A DNA stretch of 64,000 nucleotides from Dryococelus australis (GCA_029891345.1 CM056994.1:220824491-220888490), one strand, 5' to 3'; positions 1-12,325 are shown, counted from the first letter of the stretch. The notes: generated by a model not told the origin, from the letters alone. Numbers and translations are program-made.

Positions 1-1084
1 GATGATTGTAAAATTACATTCTTTTGAATAACAACAAAGTATTTACAGCAATTACAGTTTTGCCTTACAAAACCATTTCTATTTAAATGCTAACCTACTT
101 GGTGTAAAGAATAATACTAATAATTCTTAACTGGTAACCTTTAAATCAATTGTTTGATAATTCTTGGATGTTGTTTGTTATTTATTTCTCATTTTATTTT
201 ACTTATTTAAACAATTGTTGTTTTGAATAAACCAACATATTTTTTTTTTTTTTTTTAATAATATATCTTTCTTGCTAGTATTTAGTAACCCGCCTCTTAT
301 TGCAGCTCTCGACTCTCCCTTCTTCAAGGGAAATTGATAGCTTAGTATACAGGCACCAGGTAAAGGATAGTTTAATTTAAATGAAATACATCAATGCATT
401 GCTTCTTTTTCAAAGTCAGGCCTATGAAGATGTCTCAACAGTTTTCATCGCCATTCGAGTAGAACCCCCACAGTTCCCCCCCTTTTTTTTTGTTTTTGGG
501 TTAATGAGCCTTTTTCTTGTATTCAAATTAATATACTAAGTTTTAGTTGCAGCATGTGGTGGAGACTTCGCAGGTTAGATTTTGGCGTTGGCTCATTCTC
601 CTTTCACTGTAATTCTAAATTTTACTTTTCCCTCTCCCCCTACCTTATAACAATATGTGCTCGGTCGGCCCATGCCTGGGCCGGAGTGGGAGGTGTGACG
701 TCTGCCTGGAGCGAGCAGTGTGGGAGCATCTACCCTTGTGCTTGGCTATATTGCCTCGGGTACTCGGCCCTCTTCAGTAAGCTTCGCTGGTGTGGTGACA
801 CATTGTCTGCCAGGTGCGTCGGGGAGGCTGATGTGTTATTGCCCACTAGGCTGGGAGTGATTCTGTCGCACTCATGAATAATATGTTGGGTTTGACCCTT
901 GCTCTGGTTATGTAGATACTACGTGAGTGTGTGAGAAAGTTGGGTCTAGAACATCAAGAAATACCACGTGTCTGTAACTTTTCCTCCACGGGAAACAATC
1001 CTGTAGCCACTTTGGTTGTGGTTCCTGGTATAATATTAACACATTAGGATGAATCGCAGCCGTTTGGTATAACTCGTGTAAGCA
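1..1084. other. AT-rich non-coding sequence
   Basis: I see no gene here. There is a poly-T run at about 240-256 and smaller T runs near 481-492. A GC-richer patch at about 650-870 has an open frame but no recognisable protein pattern, and may be the edge of an old LTR retrotransposon, since Gypsy RNase H sequence starts just downstream. That link is only positional. Confidence 0.5.
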
Positions 1085-1550
1085 GCATGCTTCAGTCGTC
1101 ACCACCTGTTCTCCATCTCCCTGATTTTACTAAACTTTTGTGATCCAGGTAGAGGCATCTTCCCTGGCTTTCGGAGCTGTCCTGGACCAGACAACTGAAT
1201 GCGGTTTAGCACCTGTAGCCTTTGCAAGTTGCACCTTAACGAAAGTTCAATGGAATTTAGTAGGAATTTACAATATATTTGCCTGCACTTTAGGTCTTGT
1301 GAAATTTGCATCCTATATAGATCACTAGGAGTGTGATTTGTTTACCGATAACCAGGCCTTGAGTTGGGTTTTAAACCATCCACAGGAGCTGGGGAAACTG
1401 GGACAGTAAGTTTTATGTCTCACTAGGTTCCGTTTCAAGGTACATCACATCCACGGGGCGGAAAATCAGGTTGCCGATGCGCTTTCACGGGTGTTTGACG
1501 TGGACGACTTTGAGGCGGGCCAGAATGAGGTTCTCTCGACGCTTCCATAA
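1085..1550 (+). pseudogene. Gypsy-type RNase H domain, decayed
   Basis: This is the RNase H part of a Ty3/Gypsy pol, which removes the RNA strand during reverse transcription. Reading across frames shows the usual entry (PVLHLPDFTK), then the RNase H core beginning QVEASSLAFGAVLDQ, then LFTDNQALSWVL, and the family's closing HIHGAENQVADALSRVF. A stop follows SYIDH at about 1326 and another interrupts the piece near 1408, so it is not translatable as one protein. No reverse transcriptase core was seen upstream, so the copy is truncated at its 5' side. The integrase pieces at 1690-2735 continue the same relic. Confidence 0.8.
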
Positions 1551-1689
1551 ATCTATTACACGGGTTTCCCGAGTTCGTCAAGCTGTGCCAGCCACAGGCA
1601 GGTGATGATTTTTGTTCACGAGTGGTTAACGACTAAAATAAGGGTAAAGTTCTTTCCTACGTCCTGGATAAGGGTGTTCTCTATTACAC

Positions 1690-2440
1690 CGGGAAAAGCA
1701 GGAGTTCTCATAAAATTGTGGTCCCACAGTCATTACGTGTCATGGTAATTACTTATTTCCACGATTCAGTGTTTGGTGGCCATCAAGGTATCTGCAAAAC
1801 ATTCCAAAAATTGCAATTATTTTTCATGGTCAACACTGAGGAGAGATGTAGTGGCCTGTGTGCATTCCTGCAAGGCCTGTCAAAGGTGTAAACAGGCCCT
1901 GAACATGAATGTGGGGCAGAATGTTTGTCAGTTGCCAGAAGTGCCTTGGGAGACCGTTCACTTGGACGTATTCAGTCCCTTGGTTCGTTCTTGTAAAGGG
2001 AACGTCTGCATACTGATTTTGTTGGGTACATTTTCTAAGTTCGTGATCTTGTTACTCCTCAGGAAAAGGAAATCTACAATCGTAAGGGTGCTCAGTGAAC
2101 AGGTATGGAAAGTGTCCAGTGCTCCGGCGGAAATCCTAACTGATAACACCCGGTACTTTACGTCGACAGTATTTGGTGACGTGCTTTAGGTGAGTGATTA
2201 ATCATTTTACATCCAGCCCTTAGTTTCCTAAAGGGAATCAAGTGAATGGTTAAACAAAGACCTTAAGACTTGCCTTTCAATTATTTTTATAATCAAGACC
2301 ACACCCATTGGGACGAAGATCTTGATTTTATCAATGTTTGTTTTAATAAAACTTTACACGGTTCTACGGCGGCCCCTTACCCAACCACTTTTGAACCTTT
2401 GCAACATTCCACCGTTTCCCTTTTCCCTTTCAGAAACTGA
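1690..2440 (+). pseudogene. Gypsy-type integrase, decayed
   Basis: Integrase of the same relic. The N-terminal zinc-binding region shows H..GGHQG before a frame change and then CVHSCKACQRCK, matching the HHCC pattern. The catalytic core shows the first Asp in ETVHLDVFSPLV and the second in EILTDNTRYF. The region of the third catalytic residue survives as SEWLNKDLK at about 2235-2265. A TAG at 2187-2189 interrupts just before it, and further frame changes follow (WDEDLDFINVCFNKT is readable near 2310). It cannot make an active enzyme as it stands. Confidence 0.8.
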
Positions 2441-2472
2441 CCGGGATAGGTTGTTGGGCGAGGTCTGCTGGC

Positions 2473-2735
2473 ATGTGTTCAGCCAAGCAGGCTGTTGATA
2501 ATAGGCTAAATGCATCTCATTCCCCCGCTCTTGTTACTGGTGACCCCATCCTTGTAAAAAGCTATCAACTGGCAGATCTTGCTAATGATGCGACAGTGAA
2601 GTTGTTGCCGAAATATGAAGGGCCTTTTAAAATCAGTAAATATTTTGCCCCTAACACTGTGAAACTCATTTTCCCATCGTTAGGTAGGCTGTACTGAAAA
2701 GCGTGTGTTGCACAGTTGAAGAAATTTATTCCTAG
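2473..2735 (+). pseudogene. Gypsy integrase C-terminal (GPY/F) segment
   Basis: This is the C-terminal end of the same pol. It shows GDPILVKSYQLADLA followed by KLLPKYEGPFKISKYF, which is the GPY/F module of Ty3/Gypsy integrases, and VAQLKKFI after a stop at 2695-2697. It sits where expected, about 200 bp past the end of the catalytic core. Confidence 0.75.
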
Positions 2736-5084
2736 AACTTAGATTGTACCTGATGCTCCTAGCTTAGTGTGTTTATTGGTATTTGTAACAATATTTGTGA
2801 TAGTGCATGCCTTTGGTCCCTTCTTAGATAGTTATGTTTGGTTTATTTCCTTATTCTAACTACCAAACGTTTGTTTTTTGGTTTGAACCCACCTTCTCCT
2901 CGAGTTGTGGAGGCCCTCTGGTTATCACACCTGGAGGAGAGCAGTGTTGCTGTCTGATGTTCGTCAACCCCCCGCAACTATCCATGACTCGAGAAGAAAC
3001 CCAGCTCTTGGCACCTGGAGTGTGTTCGGCTGCCCTATGTGTCTTCCCCAGGGAAGGACCTTCTTCATTAGTCAGTTGTGAAGAGACAAATAAATTTGTT
3101 GAGTGTCCATTTCTATATTGTGCCTGTAAATCTGTACTGATTGTCAGATTGGGGAGACTGCTCCCTTTTTTTACCTCTACAAGACTTCATCTAACTGATG
3201 TGCTTTGTTTGCTATGTAATTGTTTTCGAATATGTGTTTGATGTTGAGTAAGGGTTGTCAGAGTATGGAACTGAACTTGGACTTTTTACAAGTAAAGGTC
3301 ACTTTAGGTGTTGGCTTGCAGCAGTGCTGCGCTCTTAGCGTTTAGTTCTCTCCACCGCTGTCGGCTTGCAGAGACAATTTCCATGGCCAATTTGGCTTAC
3401 CTTCCCTTCTTTCTCTTCCCCCCTGTCACATCATTAATTTTAATTGTGGAGGGGGTCACGTGATCACAGGTGGGTAGGGACATTGGCCCTTCCTATGTTA
3501 TTTCACTTCCAACTGCCGCAACACGACGATCAGAATACCTCGGCAAGGGCATCGTAATTCTTAATCATAGAAACAACGTAATTTTGAAATTGTAATATCA
3601 ATCTTAGTCTATCAGCATTTTTAGTGAAACATTTATTTTAGAGATTGTTAGTTTAGTGAGCCGTGACATGAATTTATTACAGTGAGTGTTAGGCAGTTTA
3701 TGGTTTAGTATGGGCGTAGTTCTGTGTGAGTTTTGCAGAGTAGAGAGTGCATAAGTTAGGTGATGAGTGTCCTTAAGGATAGGGTTTTGATATTTTATAT
3801 TTTAGGCTTGCATGTTCCAAATTTAAATGTTAGTTATATTTCTGAATGGTTTACATGTCACAGTGTTCTGTAGTTCAAACGGTAGCTTTGCTAGATAGCC
3901 TCTGCCCCGTTTGGCTGGCTTGGCCTCAGGGTTAAACAGCTGAGGTAAACTGTTCATGCTGCACTTGTAGGAAGGTATTATTTTTAATGTCTTCGTAATT
4001 GTTATGGTTTTATAACATAATGCTTTGGAAGACCTGTGAAAGCAGAAGGGTGCCGCAGTGTAAATTATGCTGGTTGGCTTTTAATAAATCAATTTTAACG
4101 TGTGCTATTTTATTGCAAATGCCCTTTGGAGGGCCTATTTGGTTGCAGTATTTGCTTTCTATTAATTAATGTTATTTTTGGAGCAATTTAATATATATAT
4201 ATGAATTTTACGTATGCATCATTGCCTGAAAGTGACTCTTACATAAATAAAAAAAATGGATTACGTGAAAGTAAACAGAATATACTCTAGGGAAATAATA
4301 AATGAATGATACTTATGATTTCAACACAAGTAAGATCACCCCTATTTAAGTGTTTGGAAATCCTACAAGGTTATACGTAAAGTTTTGAGTGATACGTAGT
4401 TTGAAATTGAGAAGTTTAGAATGGAATATGTAAATGATTCAGAGGTACAAAATGTGTACACTCATTTTGTTGAAAGTACAGTCAAATTAAATGTTTAGTG
4501 CACGCAAGAGTGTTTGTTTCGTTTTGAGTATTTGTTTCCGTGCTTAAAAAATTGTGGCAAAATATTAAAATTGTGCTAGAGTATTTTAGACCGGAAAGTT
4601 CCAGCCAAATTCTGGTGTATTATGAGTACTGTCCTATGTTATTTATTCATCAAAAGGGCTCCTATTTCACATGTTTTGACATGTGTTTTACATTTGTTCG
4701 CAGATACAATATTGTGAGTTTTATTTTTCATGCCAAATTTTATCTGCCACTACTGTTTTATATGCACGTGGCATCATGTAAATGTGGTGTAATTTTCATT
4801 TGGGCATTTATTAATGATTCATGTGCCCAGAAGGTGTATAGCTTTGAAGAGTCTTTTATTCCATCAATATTATTACCTTGTTTACGTTATTGCAATACAA
4901 CATTACTTTTAGCCACGCTTAAGTTGAAAGTGAAAAGTAAAAAAGTAAAAGAGAAAAAATTTAAAGGATTTATCAAGCTGTCATGTTAATGCTTTCTTTT
5001 GTTGTACGAGGGGTGTTGATTAAAATAAATTGTTAAAATTTGGTCTGGCTGTGTATGTTATTTTATGTAAATGCACTGAGGTGT
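2736..5084. other. Non-coding, possibly Gypsy 3' flank
   Basis: No gene recognised. 2834-3241 is open but has no family pattern. A GC-richer block with a pyrimidine run at about 3290-3560 could be LTR or 3' untranslated sequence of one of the flanking Gypsy relics; I found no second copy within the window to prove it. 3560-5084 is AT-rich. The open frame 4540-4989 is AT-rich with a Lys-rich end and looks like chance. Confidence 0.35.
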
Positions 5085-5500
5085 CAGTGCAGTGACAGAA
5101 TGAAGACCTGGAGGAGAATGCCAGGCGAGGTGCTTCAAGGACAACTGGTTTGGCTGTACAACCCACAGAGACGTAAAGGGTACTTAAAGCTACAGAAATG
5201 TTGGGAAGGCCCCTACAGGATTATGAATAAGATGAATGATGTGTTTGGATTTGTCATCAAGGCTCTCGGGCGAAGCCGAAGGTTGTCCACATTGACCGAC
5301 TGGTACTCTACGATGGTCAAGATGTTGCAGTGTCTGGTTATATTGAGTTTCTGCATTTACCTGAGGAATTTTTTAGTTGTTTACTGCCCTAGATTCTGTC
5401 CGCATGACTCGAGGTGCATTGAACTTTTCAGGTCAAGGCCAACAGAGTATAAATTGTGCAATAGGCCTTCGGGCCGGGGAATTGTTGAATGGATGAGTGA
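5085..5500 (+). pseudogene. Second Gypsy integrase C-terminal fragment
   Basis: A short relic of a different Gypsy family. It reads GQLVWLYNPQRRKGYLKLQ then KCWEGPYRIMNKMNDVFGF, the typical end of integrases of this group (GDLVWLYNP..KG..PKLQ..WEGPY), and after a one-frame change near 5270 it shows AKPKVVHIDRLVLYDG, the expected tail. Nothing of the integrase core was seen upstream, so only the 3' end of this copy remains. Sequence to about 5690 may be its 3' untranslated part. Confidence 0.75.
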
Positions 5501-6070
5501 CTGAGTTTCAGCGATAGACTATGAGTGGCGGGAGAAGTGATCAGCGGAAGGGAAATCTACAAGTATCAAGCAGTAAAGAGTGCAGCTGGCAGGCTGGAGT
5601 ATTGGACTAGATGTGTGAGTGAAAGACATTACAAATGGTGGCAACAGATAGACTGAACATGTGTTGATGAGTATGAGTTAATTGACTATAGCAAAACAGC
5701 GACATTGAGAAGGACATTAATTAGAATTGAAATAGACATTAAATAGAGCATTCACTATGAAATATAATGAATAAGAGTGGAGATGGATACCATAATGCTG
5801 TAAATAACAGTTGTGTGAATAAATTAGAAATCAAATTTAGTTCTTTAATATTATCAAGACCTCCATCCCTCATGAACTCAGATGTGCCCCACAGGCATCA
5901 ATTTAACAATATTGAATAATAATACTAGCTGCAATGTTTAAAAGTAAAATCAACTTCATAAAAAGTTAAGATTAAATGAATAGAATGGATTGATGGACTC
6001 CATAAAATTGTTTGTGAATACAAACCTAGTAAAAGAAAAAAAACTGAAGACCTAAAACTATATGCAAAGA
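5501..6070. other. Non-coding sequence
   Basis: AT-rich, no gene or clear repeat seen; the first 200 bases may be 3' sequence of the Gypsy relic ending at 5500. Confidence 0.4.
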
Positions 6071-6240
6071 ACCAAGCGAGATGGCACAGTGGTAACTCAC
6101 TGGACTCACATTCGGGAGGACCTGAGTTTAATTTCCTGCCTGGCCATCCTGATTTTGGTTTTCCATGGTTTCGCAAAATCATTCCAGGTGAATGCTGGGA
6201 TGGGTCCCTAACAAAGACCATGGCCCTTCCTTCCCTTTTT
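6071..6240 (+). mobile_element. tRNA-derived SINE
   Basis: A short retroposon with a tRNA-like head. The A-box-like motif TGGCACAGTGG lies at 6082-6092 and a decayed B box (GACCTGAGTTTAAT) at about 6119-6132. The body that follows (CTGGCCATCCTGATTTTGG, then TTTTCCATGGTTT) resembles the conserved central region I associate with insect SINEs. It would be transcribed by RNA polymerase III and spread by a partner LINE. It has no intact cloverleaf, so it is not a functional tRNA gene. The insect link is from memory of the pattern, not a search. Confidence 0.75.
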
Positions 6241-7483
6241 AAGACATTTTTAATTCTTTTATAAATTTCACTTTGGTGCTATCAAAACCTAAATTATATG
6301 CAGCATAAAAGATAAAGTCTACAACCTAGAACCGAAGATGCATCTAAGCACATAACAGAAATACATTATACCAATCCATTAGAGATTGTATACAATATAT
6401 CAATGGATCTCTGTGAACAAAAAGAGTTTGAGTGTCCATTTAAACTCGAACCTTGTTTGTACGGCACCCATTTCATACAGACATCTCATTCGTACAGATA
6501 GATTTTCGGAAAATGTGAAAATAAACTATTTTAGTCAAAAAATTAAGGAAAAAAAAAAAAAATCTGTGGAAATATATTAAAACGCATTTTAAAACTGCAA
6601 CGCTAAAAAATAACATAGCTTGTGTGGACTCTACCCTCGTGCGATGCATCTGGCGGGAAAGGAAAAAGATGGGGGGAGGGGAAAAAAAAAAAAAAAAGCA
6701 GAAATTCTTCAAAAATTTACCATCTCTAGTGCACAGCACACGAGCAAGGTTGTTGACCCAACAGCTGTTCTACAGCACCACCTCTGCTGGTGCAGTTCTT
6801 TTTTGCACACTGTACTTGTCTGTTGAGATGCACAGCACGGTACATTTCACGCCCCAAGTCCTGGCAGCAGCTCCAGCCAATTTAAACAATTATGTGCATG
6901 ATTAGCCCGGGGGGGGGGGGGGGGGGGGGCAGCAGAATTCCACCTTTTACACTACTTTTTTTTTACCCATCTTGATCTCACTATTCCCGAGAATTTTGCT
7001 TGCTGTTACCAACGTTTTTGATTGTCTAGTGTTGTAATAAGTTTAATTTTTTTGGCTTTTATTCTCAGACTATGCTTTGGATTTCAATTTATTGGCGATT
7101 CTATGATGCCATTTCTTTGGATTTCTATTTTTGACACTTTTTGTTTTGCTAAAGTTTGTTGACCTCTGCTTTTTGGACACATTTTTTGGACTGCGATTTT
7201 AACATTAGTGAAAGCAAGAGACAGGCCATCACGCTCAAGTAAAAATACAAAAGTAAACAGGAGATGGATGTAGGCATGCACTTGCAATGTTTTTATAAAC
7301 TTCCTCTCCTTCCTTTCCATATGTCATTAAAAGGAAAGTACTTAAATGCCACTGCCAAGTTTTAAAAATTTAGCAGAGAAACTGTCTACAGTTAACAAGT
7401 GTTCCCAAGCAGCATATTCCCTCATTTACGTGTCATGATAGGTGGAAAATAAGTAATGAAACTGCCTGGTGTTAACCAAAATT

Positions 7484-7487
<4 letters not shown>
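6241..7487. other. Non-coding with homopolymer runs
   Basis: No gene seen. Contains A runs near 6550-6561 and 6682-6697 and an uninterrupted G run of 21 at 6909-6929. The short open frames at 6386-6905 owe their length to these runs. Confidence 0.5.

Positions 7488-7523
<36 letters not shown>
7488..7523. repeat. (TA)n microsatellite
   Basis: About 18 uninterrupted TA units, followed by AATGAATGG. Confidence 0.95.
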
Positions 7524-7525
<2 letters not shown>

Positions 7526-7924
7526 GAATGGTAAGTTGTAATGTCTTGTGCTCAATTTATTGTTTACACGTTGTATTGTTTGTACTGCTGCAGTGTTGTT
7601 GTATGCCTACTATCCATTAAAGCCTCTTTATTACACAAAATTATTGTTCTAAACCAGTCTGAGTGTATCACATTTTATTCACAACACGTTTAATAATTAA
7701 AATAACTCTAATACATGGATCTTCTATTTTTCTGTATACTATTAAAAATGTCATTTGCTACTGACATGATGTTTTATTCGAGATTGTAATAGCAGTGGCT
7801 TTTCTTATAAAATATTTTTTGCATCTGTTAGACATAGACATTTTATCTTTAAAACTTTGTATATCTGCTAAAATATTATAGTTTTATTAACTTCAAACCA
7901 CTCATTTGTTCATGGGAAATATAA

Positions 7925-8310
7925 AAATGGGCCATTTTGCAGCTGTTTTTGTTAGGCATATGTGTGGCATTGCTGTCTGCTTTTTTGTTAATTTTTACTA
8001 GCCCAGTTGTCTTATGTATAACTGGGGTACCGTTTTGTGCAGAATGTATCACCCTATTAAATTAATGCATGTTTAATCAATGTAAACAATATACGTTATT
8101 TCCTCATGAGATGCGAACATGGGCTATAGTGCAGATGTCTTTTTTTTAAGCATATGTTTGGCATTGCAGTATTTTTCGTTAATTTTAAATCACTTAGAAA
8201 TCTTTTCTGCATAACTCAGATATCATTTTACTCAGAATACATAACACTCATACATAATTTTCCATTTCATCAATAAAAATGTATAATTTTTGCATCAGAG
8301 ACGTGTGAAC
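7925..8310 (+). repeat. Diverged tandem duplication, about 185-bp unit
   Basis: Two adjacent stretches share an ordered series of blocks. Unit 1 (about 7925-8110) has GGGCCATTTTGCAGCTGT, GCATATGTGTGGCATTGC, TTGTTAATTTT, TAACTGGGGTACC and CAGAATGTATCACC. Unit 2 (about 8118-8310) has GGGCTATAGTGCAGATGT, GCATATGTTTGGCATTGC, TTCGTTAATTTT, ATAACTCAGATATC and CAGAATACATAACAC. The block order and spacing are the same. Confidence 0.7.
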
Positions 8311-8907
8311 ATGACTTCATGTACCCAGTTAGCAAAATAAACTATTTGGATAGAATTGTCACTTTTAGGAGGGCCACATGGGTCAAGATTTGGCAGTTTC
8401 AGTTCACATAGACAACTCTGTTGTACAGGCAAATTTTGGGGAACCGTGAGTGTCTGTACCATTGAGGTTTGACTGTACTCTCATCTTGGTGTCCTTTACT
8501 AAATTTTAAGAAGGGCCATGTACACCCTAATCCCCCTCCCTCTACTTGTGGTGCCACTGATAATCACTACATGTAGAACCTATGTATCTCAAATCATGAC
8601 AACCATAAAAATATGAATCTAATAGCAGGAATCTGTCTCTGGGTGATTTTAGCTCTATTATGAGATCAGTAAGATTTGTTATTGTAGGTGAGAAAGGGAG
8701 CAGGAGTCTTCAAATTTAATGTATCAGATCCACTGTCAGTTTTTAATGCACACAAAATGCAGGATAGTTTGGAAATAAAGGAATACATCATAGTAACACT
8801 TTAAATTTACTTATGGTCACATGGTGATTAAGATGTGTAAAAATAAACAGTTGTCGTTCATGTCAATAAATCATACATGAAATCAGTTTTTCAGTTCATA
8901 ATTTATG
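8311..8907. other. Non-coding, downstream of FOXRED1
   Basis: This lies 3' of the FOXRED1 stop codon on the minus strand and may hold its 3' UTR. I did not find a convincing polyadenylation signal on the minus strand close to the stop. A motif resembling a transposon terminus (TACAGTCAAACCTCAATGG on the minus strand, near 8475) lacks a partner. Confidence 0.35.
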
Positions 8908-9047
8908 CTAAATTATATTCTTCTCTATAAGTGGTTCTTGAGAGAGAAGCCTCTCAAAACCACAGCGAGATAGATCAATAGTCTGGAAGCCTCCATCAAC
9001 GAATATTTCCATGACTGCACGACCAACAGCTGCAGCCTGCTGCAACC
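8908..9047 (-). CDS. FOXRED1: FOXRED1 last coding exon
   Basis: Final coding exon of an FAD-dependent oxidoreductase of the DAO/FOXRED1 family, a mitochondrial protein needed to assemble respiratory complex I. The exon begins after a splice acceptor (TTTTTCCAG) with two bases completing a Gly codon. It then reads LQQAAAVGRAVMEI, FQTIDLSRCGFERLL and ends PLIEKNII before TAG at 8908-8910. This matches the C-terminus of FOXRED1 (GLQQAPxVGRAVxE..., TIDLS..., ENNII in human). Length is 140 bp: 2 bases, 45 codons and the stop. The open frame continues past the acceptor to 9102, but the acceptor and homology place the boundary at 9047. The previous exon (50214-50328) ends in phase 1, which fits. Confidence 0.87.
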
Positions 9048-9299
9048 CTGGAAAAACAATTTCCAACCGTACAGGTGTTTGAAACATACAAAATTTCCTC
9101 ACATTTAAAAAATTTTACAGTGTATCATTTCACTTACCATATACAAAGTGTGGCGTTTTAAAATACATCACTACAGTTTTAAAATATGTCTGCAAGATTT
9201 AGTTATTGTGTTTCTGCTAATTAACTTTGTTTTAACAGTTTTGAGAACATAATTTTCTGTATTCAAGTCATTTTCTCTTTTGCAAATATTTTTGTTATA

Positions 9300-9532
9300 G
9301 GCTGTTCACTGTAAAGTGAGCACTTTTGATGCCCTAGTAACTTTTTTCTTTCAGCCATTTCTTATCCTTTAATCCCAATTTTGAATAGATACTGACATGC
9401 AAGTAATAAACATACTGTGTATATTCCACCGCAGTCGGAATTTTAACATCTAAAACTATAATAGAATTAATTTTTTGACTATTATTCCAATTAAGAGGGC
9501 TTTCAAAAGTGCTCACTTTATCATGAATAGCC
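9300..9532. mobile_element. TA-flanked MITE, copy 1 (family M1)
   Basis: A 233-bp non-autonomous element. The left end GGCTGTTCACTGTAAAGTGA and the right end, read in reverse, GGCTATTCATGATAAAGTGA form terminal inverted repeats that continue through GCACTTTTGA for about 36 bp. TA lies on both sides (9298-9299 and 9533-9534), as for Tc1/mariner-type insertion. No coding capacity. Other copies: 24077-28262 (split), 52684-52894 and 57773-58002. Confidence 0.85.
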
Positions 9533-12152
9533 TATATTGTCTCATTGCCTTTATTATTTTAATTAGTGCTATAATTAATACTCTATGCTCAGTTTGAATT
9601 ATCTGTGATTCATTTAATTAATAATGAAAGTCTATTGCATCAAATTTTTATTTATATCACTTTTCATTTTAATAAATATGATACTTATTTTGAGATTTGA
9701 TATATCTTGCTATTTAAGGAAGTTAATTTAACTGTTTCAGACTATTGTTTATTAATATTTTATTTTTTGAATGATTCTCTTGTAAGTTTCATTTTGAATT
9801 TATTCTGATCAAGATTTGTACTTTCAGTGCTTCACTCTTTAGCTGGTAGGAAAGCTTCCAGGGCCACGTTTCTCGCGCTTGCTTCTAGTTTCACTGGATG
9901 TAAGTCATGGTGTTCGCAAATTCTTGCCATCTGTAATTACCCCCAATGAACAATACTTCCTTTTCTTTTTACTTCACATAGGCCTATTGACTTTTCTTAA
10001 CACACTATACACAACTAAGTTTACTTGTTTACTTCTACTACTTTTGGAAATTATATTTTCGAACAAATACTCATATTTCTATTGTCAGAAGGCTTTACGT
10101 ACACGAGACAAAATAAAAACATGCTATTGGCTTCATGTCTACACGTCAAAGATGTTCCTACACGACACGTTACACAATGACTTTGAACCGTTTTGCTATG
10201 CACATGTTCATTATGTACACGTTTTCCATCAAAAGCGACACTGCTAGTGCTAGGTTCGATGTGACGAGCCATTTTGGGTAGATTGTTGCTTGCATGTCTC
10301 GTATCTTTGACGTCTGAAAAAAGCAATTGTTACGTTACGTTTTCCGTCAATACAAAACCGTCCAAAGTATTTTTAATTCAAAAGAAAAATCACTCTTTTA
10401 TTTACGTTGGAAACTAACACAGTGAAAGGCATTTGTGAAGAATTTGGTGCATTTACGGAAGTTTTTCTCATTTATCGCTAAATCATAACAATTCAGCTTT
10501 TTAAAGTACAAATAGGTAATGCTCACATTTTCTTTCATGTTAGCATAAAAGGTGGCACGAAGCTGTGTGACGAATGTTATAGAGTGCACGTAAAGCGATA
10601 ATAATTCGGTATAAGCACCAAAGGAAAATTCCCAAACTCTGCCCACCATCTGGCCAGTAGTCGTTTATTTTATGATGCATATAAAACAAGGCTTTCTTTC
10701 TTGTATTCTTCAGGACAAAATTGCAATAAGCACTTCGCCCCAAAAAAAACTTGAATTTTTTGAGCTTGAGAAAATGATACAATCTCGAGCCGAGTAATTA
10801 CAAAGCTCAAGATCGTACTTGAAATGTTGAGTACTTGCACATCCCTATCTCAACACTCGCTCCACGCCTCATTCGATACTCTTGAATCTCGTATGTCAAA
10901 AATCAATTCAGTTGCAACTACCGCAATTGATTTCTCCTAACAAATGTTTTCACAAGCACACGTTAATACGTTTCTTTACGAGATATTACGCTAATATTCA
11001 CAATTTTTCACCCTGTAAAGAACCTGATAATTTATTGAACTACTATCATTATAGCAATTAATAAAAAAATTAAGAACTTTCTTGCAAAAAAAAATAAGGA
11101 CTTTTAAGGACCTTACGAATCCTGGAGTGTGAGCGAAAGATCAGAAATCTTTTGTAGTGGCAAATGCAATTTAGCATTAATATTTTGTAAAGAAGCATTG
11201 GCAGTGGAAAATGACAGAAGGGACAGCAATTATAAAAATGAATAAAAATAAATATCAGGTTAACTAACACATTCCTCCTACATATTCATAATTTATACAA
11301 CCTGTATTTATTTTGTGCGATTTCACATTTTTCATATAACAGATAGCATATTTGTTGCTGATAACAGAAACGGCTTGGTTATTTTTTTTTTTTATGGAAA
11401 TGGTACATAATTATAGCACAGGCTTTAAACAGAAATTCATTGTAATTTTTGGAGAAGAAAAAAAAAAGGGGGGGGGGGGGGTTAGACACACACACACACA
11501 GATATATATATATATATATATATATAAATCAGTTCAGAAAAAGTTTTGTTTGTTATGGTAATTTTTAACAGTGGTGTATCCAAAGGGAGCACGTAAAACA
11601 TAAGGTCATTATGAAAGAATTAAAATTAATTCAATTGTACAACTTTTCCAGATAATGGTTGCTTTCCAGTTCGGTTGGTCGGGCCATTTCGGTTTCCCCT
11701 AACTGGATCTGCCACTGCTGTCAATCACAAACATTTTTTATTGTTATTAATCGAAAGTCAGATCAGATTTAATTTATTCATTAAGAAATATTTATTTTGT
11801 ATATACATACAATGCAGCCTGTACATAGAAACTGAATACACTACATTTGTAAATGAAAACTACACAAGTACAGCAACAAACAATATTCATGATGCACAGG
11901 GAGGAAATGAAACAACCAAGTGTTTGGGAAGGAGGAAGAGATAGTCCAAAAAGCTTGTAAAATTATATATATATATATATATATCCATTTAGGGGATGGT
12001 TCTCGGGAAAACCCAGAGCTAAAGGACGGTTCACAGAAATTAAAATTATGGCTAGACGTGGTAACCACATGATCAGAAGCAGTAATAAAAGTAATATCAC
12101 TGTATGTCTCTAGCTAATGAATTCCAAAGTTAAGTTTTAAATTTTTATAGTA
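9533..12152. other. Intronic non-coding with simple repeats
   Basis: No gene recognised. A compound simple repeat lies at about 11456-11526: an A run, 14 G (11468-11481), CA repeats (11486-11500) and TA repeats (11502-11526). A shorter TA run is at about 11964-11984. The open frames near 9879-10782 and 13253-14282 on the minus strand show no family pattern. Confidence 0.5.
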
Positions 12153-12325
12153 CAGTGGAACACCTGTATTATACCTCCTGATTTTACACTTTCCTGCATT
12201 TTACACACACTTTTTTTGTCTCAATGTCTGTTTTAAAAGCATAAACTTCCCTCTCATTAGACTTTCCTGCATTTTGCAACATTTTTTCCCAGTCCCTTGA
12301 AAAGTGTAAAATAGGAGATTCACTG
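12153..12325. mobile_element. 173-bp TIR MITE
   Basis: Terminal inverted repeats CAGTGGAACACCTGTATTAT (left) and CAGTGAATCTCCTATTTTAC (right, reversed), flanked by TA at 12151-12152 and 12326-12327. The CAG start and TA flank fit pogo/Tigger-type elements. No coding capacity. Confidence 0.75.

Noticed and set aside
2834..3241. A host or viral gene in the 135-codon open frame
   Set aside because: No family pattern, no second copy, and its position after a Gypsy integrase suggests 3' flank of that relic.
4540..4989. A 149-codon open frame
   Set aside because: Composition is that of AT-rich random sequence with a Lys-rich end, with no conserved motif.
6071..6150. A functional tRNA gene
   Set aside because: The A and B box remnants are there, but the B box is decayed, no cloverleaf forms, and the downstream body is that of a SINE.
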